A program made the translations under genes and the position numbers. A stretch of DNA of 64,000 nucleotides from the NCBI RefSeq assembly GCF_040779325.2, contig NZ_JBFONT020000001.1, positions 1,054,001 to 1,118,000 of the forward strand, in the 5' to 3' direction. Under the pieces are notes generated by a model. That model made no database searches. It was not told where the DNA came from and saw nothing but the letters and a program-made list of their open reading frames with translations. Positions 44,280 through 52,865 of this stretch are shown one piece after another. This DNA is from Aestuariibius violaceus. GTDB lineage: Bacteria; Pseudomonadota; Alphaproteobacteria; Rhodobacterales; Rhodobacteraceae. Numbering within the stretch: the first letter of the stretch is position 1; every line of letters starts with the position of its first letter.

Positions 44280-45140
44280 TCAGTCTTCGTCCTGAAGCCG
44301 CAAGGCCGCCTGATAAACCTCCCGCCTAGGCAATCCCAGACTTCCTGCCACCACCGCGGCGGCATCCTTCACCCGCATCGTCTCCATCGCCCGCCGCAAG
44401 GCGGCTTCGACATCCTTATCGTCCACCGGCGCCTCCGTCGCCGCGCCAACCAGCACCACGATCTCCCCCCGCGGCGCGGTTTCAGCAAAGCGGTCCGCCA
44501 GATCGCCCAATGTCCCGCTCACCGTTTCCTCGAACCGTTTCGTTAGTTCCCGGCATACCACCCCCTCCCGCTCTCGTCCCAAGACTTCGCACATATCACT
44601 TAACATTTCCCGAACACGCTGCGGCGCCTCATAGAACACCAGTGTTCCCGGGATCCGGGCCAGCATCGCCAGTTCCGCTTTCCGTGCCGCGCCGGTCGAC
44701 GGCAGAAAGCCCGCGAAGAAGAACCTGTCCGTAGGCAACCCGCCGACCGCCAGCGCCGCCAGCACCGCCGATGCCCCAGGCACGGCCGTCACCGCGAACC
44801 CGGCCTCCCGCACGTCCCGCGCCAGGGCGTATCCCGGATCGGCGATCAGCGGTGTGCCCGCCTCAGACACATAGGCGACGGACCGGTCTGCAGCGATCTC
44901 GTCCACCAGCCGGGCCCGCACCTTCGCCGCGCTGTGGTCGTGATACGCCACCAGCGGGCGGCGCGACAGCGCGACCCCGTGGATGTCCATCAGCTTGCGC
45001 GCCGTCCGCGTATCCTCGGCCGCCAGCACATCGGCCGAGGCCAGCACGTCGAGTGCCCTCAAGGTAATGTCGCGCGCCGTGCCGATGGGAGTCGAAACAA
45101 GATACAGACCGGCGGAGAGTGGCTGTTTCTTAACATTCAT
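44280..45140 (-). CDS. rsmI: 16S rRNA (cytidine-1402-2'-O)-methyltransferase
   Basis: A 286-residue tetrapyrrole-methylase-fold enzyme. It has GLYLVSTPIGTARDITLRALDVLASADVLAAEDTR at the N-terminus, VAYVSEAGTPLIADPGYALARDVREAG, and FFAGFLPSTGAARKAEL. It adds a 2'-O-methyl to C1402 in the decoding centre of 16S rRNA using S-adenosylmethionine. A winged-helix-like C-terminal tail ends LGLPRREVYQAALRLQDED. It is divergent from lpoA across a 96-bp gap. Confidence 0.95.
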   Translation of the reverse strand: MNVKKQPLSAGLYLVSTPIGTARDITLRALDVLASADVLAAEDTRTARKLMDIHGVALSRRPLVAYHDHSAAKVRARLVDEIAADRSVAYVSEAGTPLIADPGYALARDVREAGFAVTAVPGASAVLAALAVGGLPTDRFFFAGFLPSTGAARKAELAMLARIPGTLVFYEAPQRVREMLSDMCEVLGREREGVVCRELTKRFEETVSGTLGDLADRFAETAPRGEIVVLVGAATEAPVDDKDVEAALRRAMETMRVKDAAAVVAGSLGLPRREVYQAALRLQDED

Positions 45141-45236
45141 GACTCGACCCCTCCTGTCGCTCGCCTATGATCGGCCACGACGCGATCGGCCGGCCTCCGG
45201 GCGATTGCAGATCGCAATTGGAGGAGAGAGCCAGCC

Positions 45237-46409
45237 ATGATCGCCCTTATCCGTCCGGCCCGCAAGGCCGCCGCCCGCCTTGCGGCGCTCTTCGCAATCG
45301 CCTGGCTCGCGGCCTGTGAACCGATCGGCACCGCCGGCCTTGGCGGGGGTCCGACCATCGACACCAATGCGCCCGTCCGTGTCGCCCTTCTGGTGCCGAA
45401 CGGCTCTGGGCAAAGCACGGACGCCTTCCTCGCCCGCAGCCTGGAGAACGGGGCGCGCCTCGCCATCGGCGATCTGAACGATGCGCAGATCGACCTGCGG
45501 GTCTACAACACCGCCGGCCGTGCGGGCCCGGCGGCAAATGCCGCACAGAGGGCCGTCGCCGACGGCGCGCAGATCATCCTCGGCCCGCTCTATGCCGAGG
45601 CCGCGAACGCGGCAGGCGTCGCCGTCGCGGGCAACAACGTCAATGTGCTGGCCTTCTCCAACAACGCCGCCATCGCGGGTGGCAACGTCTTCATCCTCGG
45701 CCCGACATTCGACAACACGGCCGACCGGCTGACGCAATATGGTCGCCGCCAGGGCGTCAACCGCTACGTGATCGCCCATGCCGATACCGTTCCGGGTGCC
45801 ACCGGCCGCAACGCCATCACGGCTGCCGTCCGCAGCAATGGCGGCACGGTTGTCGGCGTCGAAAGCTACCCGCTGTCCCAGAACGGCATCGTCAATGCGG
45901 GCCCCCGCATCGCCAACACGGTGCAGACAACCGGCGCCCAGGCCGTCTTCACGACCGCCGTCCCGGGCGACGAGCTCTCGGTTCTCGCCACCGGCGTCAA
46001 GGAACGGGTCCCCCCCGCACAGCTTGTCGGCCTGACCCGCTGGAATTCCGAGGCCGCGTTCCTCACGCTCCCGGCGCTCCAGGGCGGGCTCTTCGCCATC
46101 CCCGACCAATCGCTGCAATCCCGGTTCGAGGCGCGCTACCGCGCGGCCTACGGCGAACCGGCCCACCCGGTGGCGGGCCTCGCCTATGACGGCATCGCCG
46201 CCATCGGCGCGCTCGTCAGCTCCGGCAACCGGCAGGCGCTGTCGGCTTCGGCCCTGACGCAACGCTCCGGCTTCCGGGGAACGGGCGGCATCTTCCGTCT
46301 TCTGCGCGATGGGACTAATGAAAGGGCCCTCGCAGTCGCGACGATCCGCAACAACCGGGTGGTCATCCTTGACCCAGCTCCCACGACCTTCGGCCGCGCT
46401 GGTTTCTGA
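45237..46409 (+). CDS. LpoA-like penicillin-binding protein activator
   Basis: A 390-residue outer-membrane lipoprotein. The signal LAALFAIAWLAACEPIG has a LAAC lipobox (Cys at about 27). The rest is a type I periplasmic-binding-protein fold: VRVALLVPNGSGQSTDAFLARSLENGARLAIGDL, IILGPLYAEAANAAG and VLAFSNNAAIAGGNVF. It matches the C-terminal domain of LpoA, which activates PBP1A, without the N-terminal TPR domain, as usual in alphaproteobacteria. The end overlaps the start of glnD. Confidence 0.88.
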   Translation: MIALIRPARKAAARLAALFAIAWLAACEPIGTAGLGGGPTIDTNAPVRVALLVPNGSGQSTDAFLARSLENGARLAIGDLNDAQIDLRVYNTAGRAGPAANAAQRAVADGAQIILGPLYAEAANAAGVAVAGNNVNVLAFSNNAAIAGGNVFILGPTFDNTADRLTQYGRRQGVNRYVIAHADTVPGATGRNAITAAVRSNGGTVVGVESYPLSQNGIVNAGPRIANTVQTTGAQAVFTTAVPGDELSVLATGVKERVPPAQLVGLTRWNSEAAFLTLPALQGGLFAIPDQSLQSRFEARYRAAYGEPAHPVAGLAYDGIAAIGALVSSGNRQALSASALTQRSGFRGTGGIFRLLRDGTNERALAVATIRNNRVVILDPAPTTFGRAGF

Positions 46410-49176
46410 CAACGGCGGCGACTGGGCCCCGAAAGAGGGTCTGGTCGCGCCTGCCATCGAGATCTTCGACCGTGACACGGTCCGCGCGGCCCTTGACGTG
46501 GCCGCCGGGGCCGATCCCGCCGATCGCCGCACCGCAATCGTCCGGATCCTGAAAGAGGCTCGCAAAGGCGGCCTCGCCCGTATCGCAGAGGCATTCCGCG
46601 CCGCCCCCCGCACCGCGCGCCCCGTCACGCGGGCTTATGCCTGGCTCACCGACCAGATCGTCTGCAGCCTCTTCGATGTCGTCTCGACGAAGATCCACTC
46701 GCGCCCCCAGACCGACGCGCCGGGCCAGATCGCCCTCGTCGCGATCGGCGGCTACGGGCGGGGCGAGATGGCGCTCCACTCCGATGTCGACCTGATGTTC
46801 CTGACCGAACGCAAACTGACCCCCTGGGCCGAAAGCGTCGTGGAAGAGATGCTCTACGTCCTCTGGGACCTGAAGCTCAAGGTCGGCCACGCCACCCGCA
46901 CGGTCGGCGAATGCCTGCGCCTTGCGCGCGAGGATTACACGATCCGCACCAGCCTCGTCGAATACCGCCACCTGACGGGCGACGAGGCGCTCTCGTCCGA
47001 GCTGCGCCGTCGCCTCATGTCAGACCTCTTCCAGTCCACCGCCTCGGACTTCGTCGAGGCCAAGCTCGCCGAACGCGCGGAACGCCACCGCAAGCAGGGC
47101 GGCCAGCGCTACATGGTCGAACCCAACGTGAAGGAAGGGAAGGGTGGCCTGCGCGACCTGCAATCGCTCTTCTGGATCGGCAAATACGTCAACGGCGTCA
47201 CCGACGCGGCGGAACTCGTCGATCTCGGCGTCTTCACCAGGGACGAATTCGCGACCTTCCTCGCGGCCGAGGACTTTCTCTGGGCCGTCCGCTGCCATCT
47301 CCACCTGATCACCGGCCGGGCGATGGACCAACTGACCTTCGACCTGCAGGTCGAGGTCGCCGATGCGATGGGCTACCTCGATCAGGGCGGGCGCCGGGCG
47401 GTCGAACATTTCATGCAGGATTACTTCCGCCACGCGACCTCGGTCGGCGAACTGACCCGGATCTTCCTCGTCTCCCTCGAAGACGCCCATGTGAAGACCG
47501 AACCGATGCTGACCCGCATCTTCAAGCGCCGCAAGCAGGCCCGCGCGCCCTATGCCATCGCCCAGAACCGCCTGACCGTGGCCGATGACGCGGCCTTCCT
47601 GTCCGACAAGCTCAACATGCTGCGCATCTTTGAAGAGGCGCTCAGAACCGGCACGCTGCTCCACCCGCACGCCATGCGCCTCATCGCAGCCAACCTCGAC
47701 CTGATCGACGCAGAGGTGCGCGCCACCCCCGAAGCCGCGCAGATCTTCCTCCGGCTCCTCCTCAAGCACGGCAATCCGGAACGGGGCCTGCGCCGGATGA
47801 ACGAACTGGGTGCGCTTGCCCGCTTCATCCCGGAATTCGAACCCATCGTCGCGATGATGCAGTTCAACATGTATCACAGCTACACCGTTGATGAGCACAT
47901 CATCCAATGCATCAGCCAGCTCGCCCAGATCGAGCGCGAGGAGCTGGTCGAGGAACTGCCCGTCGCCAGCGGCATCCTGAAGGACGGCGTGAACCGCCGC
48001 GTCCTCTACGTGGCGCTGCTCCTCCACGACATCGGCAAGGGGCGGCAGGAGGATCACTCGATCCTCGGCGCCCGCATCGCCCGTGACGTGGCGCCCCGGT
48101 TGGGGCTGAAAAAGAAGGAAGCCGAGACGGTCGAGTGGCTCGTCCGGCATCACCTCTTGATGTCCGACATGGCCCAGAAACGCGACATCGCCGACCCGCG
48201 CACCGTCCGCGACTTCGCCAAGGCGGTGCAGACGCGCGAACGGCTCGACCTGCTGACGGTCCTCACCGTCTGCGACATCCGCGGCGTCGGGCCGAACACC
48301 TGGAACAACTGGAAGGCCGTCCTGATCCGGGCCCTCTACCGCCAGACCCGCCGCGGCCTGGAAACCGGCCTCGAGGACATCAACCGGACCGAACGCGAGA
48401 CCGAAGCCAAGCGCAAGCTGCGCGAGGCGCTGGAAGGCTGGCCCGCCAAGGACATTAAGGCCGAGCTCGCCCGCCACTACCCGCCCTATTGGCAAGGCCT
48501 GCACGTGACCGCCCATGTGGATTTCGCGCGGCTCCTCCGTGGCCTTGAACCGGGGGAGATCCGCATCGACCTGACCATGGACCAGGACCGCGACGCCGCC
48601 CGCATCTGCTTTGCCATGACCGACCATCCGGGTATCTTCGCCCGCATCACAGGGGCCCTGGCTCTTGTCGGCGCCAACATTGTCGACGCCCGCACCTTCA
48701 CCACAAAGGACGGCTTCGTCACCGCCGCCTTCTGGATCCAGGACGCCGCCGAAACCCCCTACGATGCCGACCGCCTGCCGCGGCTGCGCAAGATGATCGA
48801 ACGCACGCTCAACGGCGATTTCGTCGCCCGCGACGCGCTGACGGGCCGCGACAAGGATCGCCTGAAAAAGCGCGAACGCGCCTTCCGCGTGCCCACCTCC
48901 ATCACCTTCGACAATGAGGGCTCCGACATCTACACGATCATCGAGGTCGATACCCGCGACCGTCCGGGCCTTCTGCACGACCTCTCCCGAACCCTTGCGG
49001 GCGCGAACGTGTATATCTCCAGCGCGGTCATCGCGACTTACGGGGAACAGGTGGTGGATACCTTCTACGTCAAGGACATGTTCGGCCTGAAGTACCAGTC
49101 CGAGGCCAAACAGAAGAGCCTCGAGAAAAAGCTGCGCGACGCGATCGCGGCCGGCACCGAACGGGCCGCCTCTTGA
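46369..49176 (+). CDS. glnD: Bifunctional [protein-PII] uridylyltransferase/removing enzyme GlnD
   Basis: A protein of about 935 residues that senses glutamine and (de)uridylylates PII. Domains in order: nucleotidyltransferase with GGYGRGEMALHSDVDLMFL, the PII-UTase helical region with MVEPNVKEGKGGLRDLQ, an HD hydrolase with LLHDIGKGRQEDHS, and two ACT domains (FAMTDHPGIFARITGALALVG and DTRDRPGLLHDLSRTLA). The start is uncertain: the TTG at 46369 gives a usual length and a 41-bp overlap with lpoA, while ATG codons at 46309 or 46318 would overlap more. Its stop overlaps the murJ start. Confidence 0.93.
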   Translation: MTQLPRPSAALVSDNGGDWAPKEGLVAPAIEIFDRDTVRAALDVAAGADPADRRTAIVRILKEARKGGLARIAEAFRAAPRTARPVTRAYAWLTDQIVCSLFDVVSTKIHSRPQTDAPGQIALVAIGGYGRGEMALHSDVDLMFLTERKLTPWAESVVEEMLYVLWDLKLKVGHATRTVGECLRLAREDYTIRTSLVEYRHLTGDEALSSELRRRLMSDLFQSTASDFVEAKLAERAERHRKQGGQRYMVEPNVKEGKGGLRDLQSLFWIGKYVNGVTDAAELVDLGVFTRDEFATFLAAEDFLWAVRCHLHLITGRAMDQLTFDLQVEVADAMGYLDQGGRRAVEHFMQDYFRHATSVGELTRIFLVSLEDAHVKTEPMLTRIFKRRKQARAPYAIAQNRLTVADDAAFLSDKLNMLRIFEEALRTGTLLHPHAMRLIAANLDLIDAEVRATPEAAQIFLRLLLKHGNPERGLRRMNELGALARFIPEFEPIVAMMQFNMYHSYTVDEHIIQCISQLAQIEREELVEELPVASGILKDGVNRRVLYVALLLHDIGKGRQEDHSILGARIARDVAPRLGLKKKEAETVEWLVRHHLLMSDMAQKRDIADPRTVRDFAKAVQTRERLDLLTVLTVCDIRGVGPNTWNNWKAVLIRALYRQTRRGLETGLEDINRTERETEAKRKLREALEGWPAKDIKAELARHYPPYWQGLHVTAHVDFARLLRGLEPGEIRIDLTMDQDRDAARICFAMTDHPGIFARITGALALVGANIVDARTFTTKDGFVTAAFWIQDAAETPYDADRLPRLRKMIERTLNGDFVARDALTGRDKDRLKKRERAFRVPTSITFDNEGSDIYTIIEVDTRDRPGLLHDLSRTLAGANVYISSAVIATYGEQVVDTFYVKDMFGLKYQSEAKQKSLEKKLRDAIAAGTERAAS

Positions 49177-50762
49177 AGCCGATCAGACTGGTCGCGGGCT
49201 TCCTGACGGTCGGTGTCTGGACGCTGCTCAGCCGGATCCTCGGCTTCGTGCGCGACATCATGATCGCGGCCTTCCTCGGCACCGGCCCGGTGGCCGAGGC
49301 GTTCCTGATCGCGTTTTCGCTGCCCAACATGTTCCGCCGCTTCTTCGCCGAAGGCGCCTTCAACATGGCCTTCGTGCCGATGTTCTCGAAGAAGCTCGAA
49401 GGCGAGGAGAATGCCGAAGCCTTTGCCCGCGACGCGCTCTCGGGCCTTGCGACGATCCTCATCGTCTTCACCCTGCTGGCGCAGATCTTCATGCCTGCGC
49501 TGGTCTATGCCATCGCCAGCGGCTTTGCCGGAGATGTCCGGTTCGAGCTGACCGTCACCTTCGGCCGCATCGTCTTCGCCTATATCCTCTTCATCTCGCT
49601 CGCCGCGCTCGTCTCGGGCGTGCTGAACGCCATGGGCCGCTTCGCCGCCGCCGCCGCCGCGCCGGTCCTGCTGAACGTCATCCTCGTCGCCGTCCTCCTG
49701 CTGGCCGAAACCGCGATCCTCGAAGAGCTCGTCGTCATCGAGGCCGTCGGCGCCGCCGAGTTGACGGGCCTCCACCACGGTACGCTCCTGACCTGGGGCG
49801 CGGTGCTGGCCGGTATCGCCCAACTGGCCCTCGTCTGGGTGGCGGCCCGCCGCGCCGGCATGTCGCTCACCCCGGTCATGCCCCGCCTGACGCCCGAGCT
49901 GAAACGGCTCGCCATCATCGCCGCCCCCGCCGCGCTCGCCGGTGGTGTCGTGCAGGTGAACTTGCTGATCGGCCGCCAGGTGGCGAGCCATTTCGACGGC
50001 GCCGTCGCCTGGCTCAGCTATGCCGACCGGCTCTACCAGCTGCCGCTTGGCGTCGTCGGCATCGCCATCGGCGTGGTGCTGCTGCCCGACCTCTCCCGCC
50101 GCCTCAAGGCGGGCGACACGGCGGGCGGCCGTGACGCCTTCAACCGGGCGAGCGAGCTGAGCCTCGCCCTGACAGTGCCGGCCGCCGTCGCGCTGGTGGT
50201 CATCCCGCTGCCGCTGGTCGAGGTCCTGTTCCAGCGCGGCGCCTTCGGGGCCGACGATACGGCCGCCACGGCGCTCGCCGTCGCCGTCTATGGCCTGGGC
50301 CTGCCCGCCTTCGTCATGCAAAAGGCGCTCCAGCCGCTGTTCTTCGCCCGCGAGGACACGAAGCGGCCGTTCTACTACGCGCTTGCCGCGATGGTCATCA
50401 ACGCGGCCATCGCCATCGGCCTCTCGACCACTGTCGGCTACATCGCCGCCGCCTTCGGAACCACGATCGCGGGCTGGGCGATGATGATCCTGCTCTGGCG
50501 CGGCGCGCGGGGGATGGGAGAGGCCGCCTCCTTCGACGCCCGCTTCCGCCGCCGCATCTGGCGCATCCTCGCGGCCTCGGCAACGATGGGGTTCGTCCTC
50601 TGGGCCGCGTCGGTGTCGATGACGCCGTTCCTCGGCATGCCGGGCACGCGCTACGCGGCGTTGGCGATCCTCGTGGCGATCGGCATGGTCAGCTACGGGG
50701 CGGCCGGGCAGCTATACGGCGCGTTCCGCCTGTCGGAGTTCCGCCGGGCGCTTAAGCGCTAG
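49173..50762 (+). CDS. murJ: Lipid II flippase MurJ
   Basis: A 529-residue MOP-superfamily membrane protein with about 14 helices. It starts TLLSRILGFVRDIMIAAFLGTG and continues with AFLIAFSLPNMFRRFFAEGAFNMAFVPMF, the MurJ signature with essential Arg residues. YALGLPAFVMQKALQPLFFAREDTKRPFYYA-type sequence follows in the second half. It flips lipid II to the periplasm for peptidoglycan synthesis. Start and glnD stop overlap as ATGA-like coupling (the initiation codon is TTG at 49173, read as Met). Confidence 0.94.
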   Translation: MKPIRLVAGFLTVGVWTLLSRILGFVRDIMIAAFLGTGPVAEAFLIAFSLPNMFRRFFAEGAFNMAFVPMFSKKLEGEENAEAFARDALSGLATILIVFTLLAQIFMPALVYAIASGFAGDVRFELTVTFGRIVFAYILFISLAALVSGVLNAMGRFAAAAAAPVLLNVILVAVLLLAETAILEELVVIEAVGAAELTGLHHGTLLTWGAVLAGIAQLALVWVAARRAGMSLTPVMPRLTPELKRLAIIAAPAALAGGVVQVNLLIGRQVASHFDGAVAWLSYADRLYQLPLGVVGIAIGVVLLPDLSRRLKAGDTAGGRDAFNRASELSLALTVPAAVALVVIPLPLVEVLFQRGAFGADDTAATALAVAVYGLGLPAFVMQKALQPLFFAREDTKRPFYYALAAMVINAAIAIGLSTTVGYIAAAFGTTIAGWAMMILLWRGARGMGEAASFDARFRRRIWRILAASATMGFVLWAASVSMTPFLGMPGTRYAALAILVAIGMVSYGAAGQLYGAFRLSEFRRALKR

Positions 50763-50803
50763 AGCGAGATGGCAGTAGCCAGAAGCGCTCTGGGGCAGGG
50801 GTT

Positions 50804-50882
50804 TCGCCGCGCCTGCGCGCGGCGACCAACCGGGGGGCGCTGCCCCCCGGACCCCCCGGAAGTATTTGTGGCCAGATGAAGG
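50804..50882. repeat. Composite intergenic element with two hairpins and AGTATTTGTGGCCAGATGAAG tail
   Basis: TCGCCGCGC-ctgc-GCGCGGCGA (50804-50825) and CCGGGGGGC-gct-GCCCCCCGG (50830-50850) are two perfect 9-bp stems. They are followed by ACCCCCCGGAAGTATTTGTGGCCAGATGAAG. It sits between the convergent murJ and rhomboid genes. The tail recurs at 29968-29989. It reads as a terminator for either gene and, from memory, similar hairpin-plus-tail sequences are very common in Rhodobacteraceae. Confidence 0.68.
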
Positions 50883-50884
50883 GA

Positions 50885-51592
50885 TCAGCGGCGCTTGATC
50901 CGGGTCATCAGCGCCTTGACGCCCCCGGGTGCGGCCAGGGGGGCCACGGCGAAGCCCACCGCGAAGCCCGCGAAATCAGCGATGATGTGCGGTGAGACGC
51001 CGAAGACGCTGAAGGCGATATGCAGGCCCGCGAGGATCAGGATCAGGCGGAACGCCTCGATCTGCCGCCCGCCCGTCGCCGCGATCCCGACCCAGAGGAT
51101 ATAGGTATAGGCCCCGATCAGCCCGTAGACTGCCGGATAGGCGCCGAAGAGGGGATAGTTGCTCCACGCCAGCCCTGAATAGATCAGAGCGGCCAGGATC
51201 CCGGAGGTGAAGAACACGACGATGACCGCCGCCGAAGAAAAGACCTCTCCCACGAACTTGCCGAGCGCCAGAAGGATGACGCAGGCAAAGGCCGCGTGCA
51301 GGAACCCGCCATGCACGAAGGGATAGGTCACGAAACGGCGCAGGTAGTCCAGCTGGTAATCCCCCGTCTGCGCCATCGCGGAGAGCATCCGGGGCGGCAG
51401 GGCGAATTCCGACAGCGCCTCGTTCCGCCAACCGATCGCCTGGGCGCCCCCGATCCCGACCGACCCGCCCAGCGACAGAACGACCTCGACCAGCGCCATG
51501 ACGGCAAACAGAGCCAGCACGCTCGGCGGCAGGGGATTGACGGCTTTGGGTCCTTGCATCGGGCGGGCCTTCTTGACGGGGGTCCGGGCCAT
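50885..51592 (-). CDS. Rhomboid-fold membrane protein, apparently catalytically dead
   Basis: A 235-residue protein with six helices and the rhomboid architecture, including RRFVTYPFVHGGFLHAAFACVILLALG (the WR/HxxxH region). The catalytic Ser motif GxSG is replaced by GAYPAVYGLIGAYTY, and the TM6 His region is HIIADFAGFAVG, so neither Ser nor the paired His is present. It is thus a pseudoprotease of the iRhom/derlin kind that may bind membrane proteins without cutting them. The start could instead be MQGPKAV (51559), which has AAGAAGG upstream. Confidence 0.82.
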   Translation of the reverse strand: MARTPVKKARPMQGPKAVNPLPPSVLALFAVMALVEVVLSLGGSVGIGGAQAIGWRNEALSEFALPPRMLSAMAQTGDYQLDYLRRFVTYPFVHGGFLHAAFACVILLALGKFVGEVFSSAAVIVVFFTSGILAALIYSGLAWSNYPLFGAYPAVYGLIGAYTYILWVGIAATGGRQIEAFRLILILAGLHIAFSVFGVSPHIIADFAGFAVGFAVAPLAAPGGVKALMTRIKRR

Positions 51593-51634
51593 GGGTAAGC
51601 CAGCGCGGCCCGCTTGACCAGACAGAGCCCGTTC

Positions 51635-52654
51635 ATGCCCGATGCAGCCTTCACCCCCCGCGTCTTCTCGGGGATCCAGCCCTCGGGCGGCCTCACGCTT
51701 GGCAATTACCTTGGCGCGATGAAGCGCTTCGTCCAGATGCAGGACGAAGGCCGGTTCGAGACGATCTATTGCATGGTCGACCTGCACGCGATCACCGTCT
51801 GGCAGGATCCCGCGGCGCTGACCGCGAATACCCGCGAACTGGCCGCCTTCTTCATGGCCGCCGGGATCGACCCGGAAAAATCCATCCTCTTCAACCAGGC
51901 CCGCGTCCCCGAACACGCCCAGCTTGCGTGGATCTTCAACTGCGTGGCCCGGATGGGCTGGATGAAGCGAATGACCCAGTGGAAGGACAAGGCCGGCAAG
52001 AACGCCGAGAACGCCTCGCTCGGCCTCTTCGGCTATCCGGCGCTGATGGCCGCCGACATCCTGATCTATCACGCGACGCATGTGCCCGTCGGCGACGACC
52101 AGAAACAGCACCTCGAGCTGACCCGCGACGTCGCGATCAAGTTCAACCACGATTTCGGCGTCGACTTCTTCCCGATCACCGAACCGGTGATCGAGGGTGA
52201 GGCGACCCGCGTGATGAGCCTGCGCGACGGGTCGAAGAAGATGTCGAAAAGCGACCCCTCCGACGCCAGCCGGATCAATATGGGCGACGATGCCGATGCC
52301 ATCGCCCAGAAGATCCGCAAGGCCCGCACGGACCCCGAACCGCTGCCGTCCGAGGCCGAGGGGCTGGCCGAGCGGCCCGAGGCCAAAAACCTCGTCAGCA
52401 TCTACGCCGCCCTCTCCGACCGGACAATCGCGGAGGTCATGCCCGAAATCGGCGGCAAGCCGTTTTCCGAATTCAAGCCGATGCTTGCGGACCTCGCCGT
52501 CGACAAGCTCTCGCCCATCTCGGCCGAGATGCGGCGGTTGACGGCAGACCCGGCCGAGATCGACCGCACGCTCGCCCGTGGGGCCGAGCGCGCGCGTGAG
52601 ATCGCCGCGCCGATCCTGCAGCGCACCTATGAAATCGTGGGCCTTCTGACCTGA
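51635..52654 (+). CDS. trpS: Tryptophanyl-tRNA synthetase
   Basis: A 339-residue class I aminoacyl-tRNA synthetase. The HIGH-like motif is SGIQPSGGLTLGNYLGAM (TxxxG; about 11-28), GYPALMAADILIYHATHVPVGDDQKQHLELTRDVA follows, and the KMSKS motif is GSKKMSKSDPSD (about 199-210). It charges tRNA-Trp. The ATG was chosen over an upstream in-frame TTG at 51614. It is divergent from the rhomboid gene across only 42 bases, so the promoters overlap. A stem-loop begins at its stop codon. Confidence 0.96.
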   Translation: MPDAAFTPRVFSGIQPSGGLTLGNYLGAMKRFVQMQDEGRFETIYCMVDLHAITVWQDPAALTANTRELAAFFMAAGIDPEKSILFNQARVPEHAQLAWIFNCVARMGWMKRMTQWKDKAGKNAENASLGLFGYPALMAADILIYHATHVPVGDDQKQHLELTRDVAIKFNHDFGVDFFPITEPVIEGEATRVMSLRDGSKKMSKSDPSDASRINMGDDADAIAQKIRKARTDPEPLPSEAEGLAERPEAKNLVSIYAALSDRTIAEVMPEIGGKPFSEFKPMLADLAVDKLSPISAEMRRLTADPAEIDRTLARGAERAREIAAPILQRTYEIVGLLT

Positions 52655-52679
52655 CGGCCCGCGACAGTCGGGGGGCCGT
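52654..52679 (+). terminator. Stem-loop at the end of trpS
   Basis: ACGGCCC-gcgacagtcggg-GGGCCGT gives a 7-bp GC stem that starts at the last base of the trpS stop. No T-run follows. The next 186 bases, up to 52865, hold no recognisable gene. Confidence 0.5.
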
Positions 52680-52865
52680 CATGAAGCCGTTTCCGAATCG
52701 GCGGACCGTCGCCTGCGGGAGAGCGCGTGCCTCCCCGGCCTGCCTGCCAATCCCTCCGCACCGCTCCTGCTCCGGCGGCGGTCCCAGCCTGCCGCCGGAC
52801 GCCGGCCGGACCTCCGTTTTCGGCACTGCTGACGGGGGCCGCACGATCCCCTAGGCTCGCCCGAG

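Noticed and set aside
47020..48978. A 652-codon open frame antisense to glnD
   Set aside because: The plus strand encodes unmistakable GlnD. In GC-rich DNA the antisense frame stays open by codon bias; its translation is low-complexity and matches no family.
50830..50850. The GC-rich hairpin as a simple rho-independent terminator
   Set aside because: It has no following T-run on either strand and belongs to a larger composite element with a conserved tail, so it is listed as a repeat.
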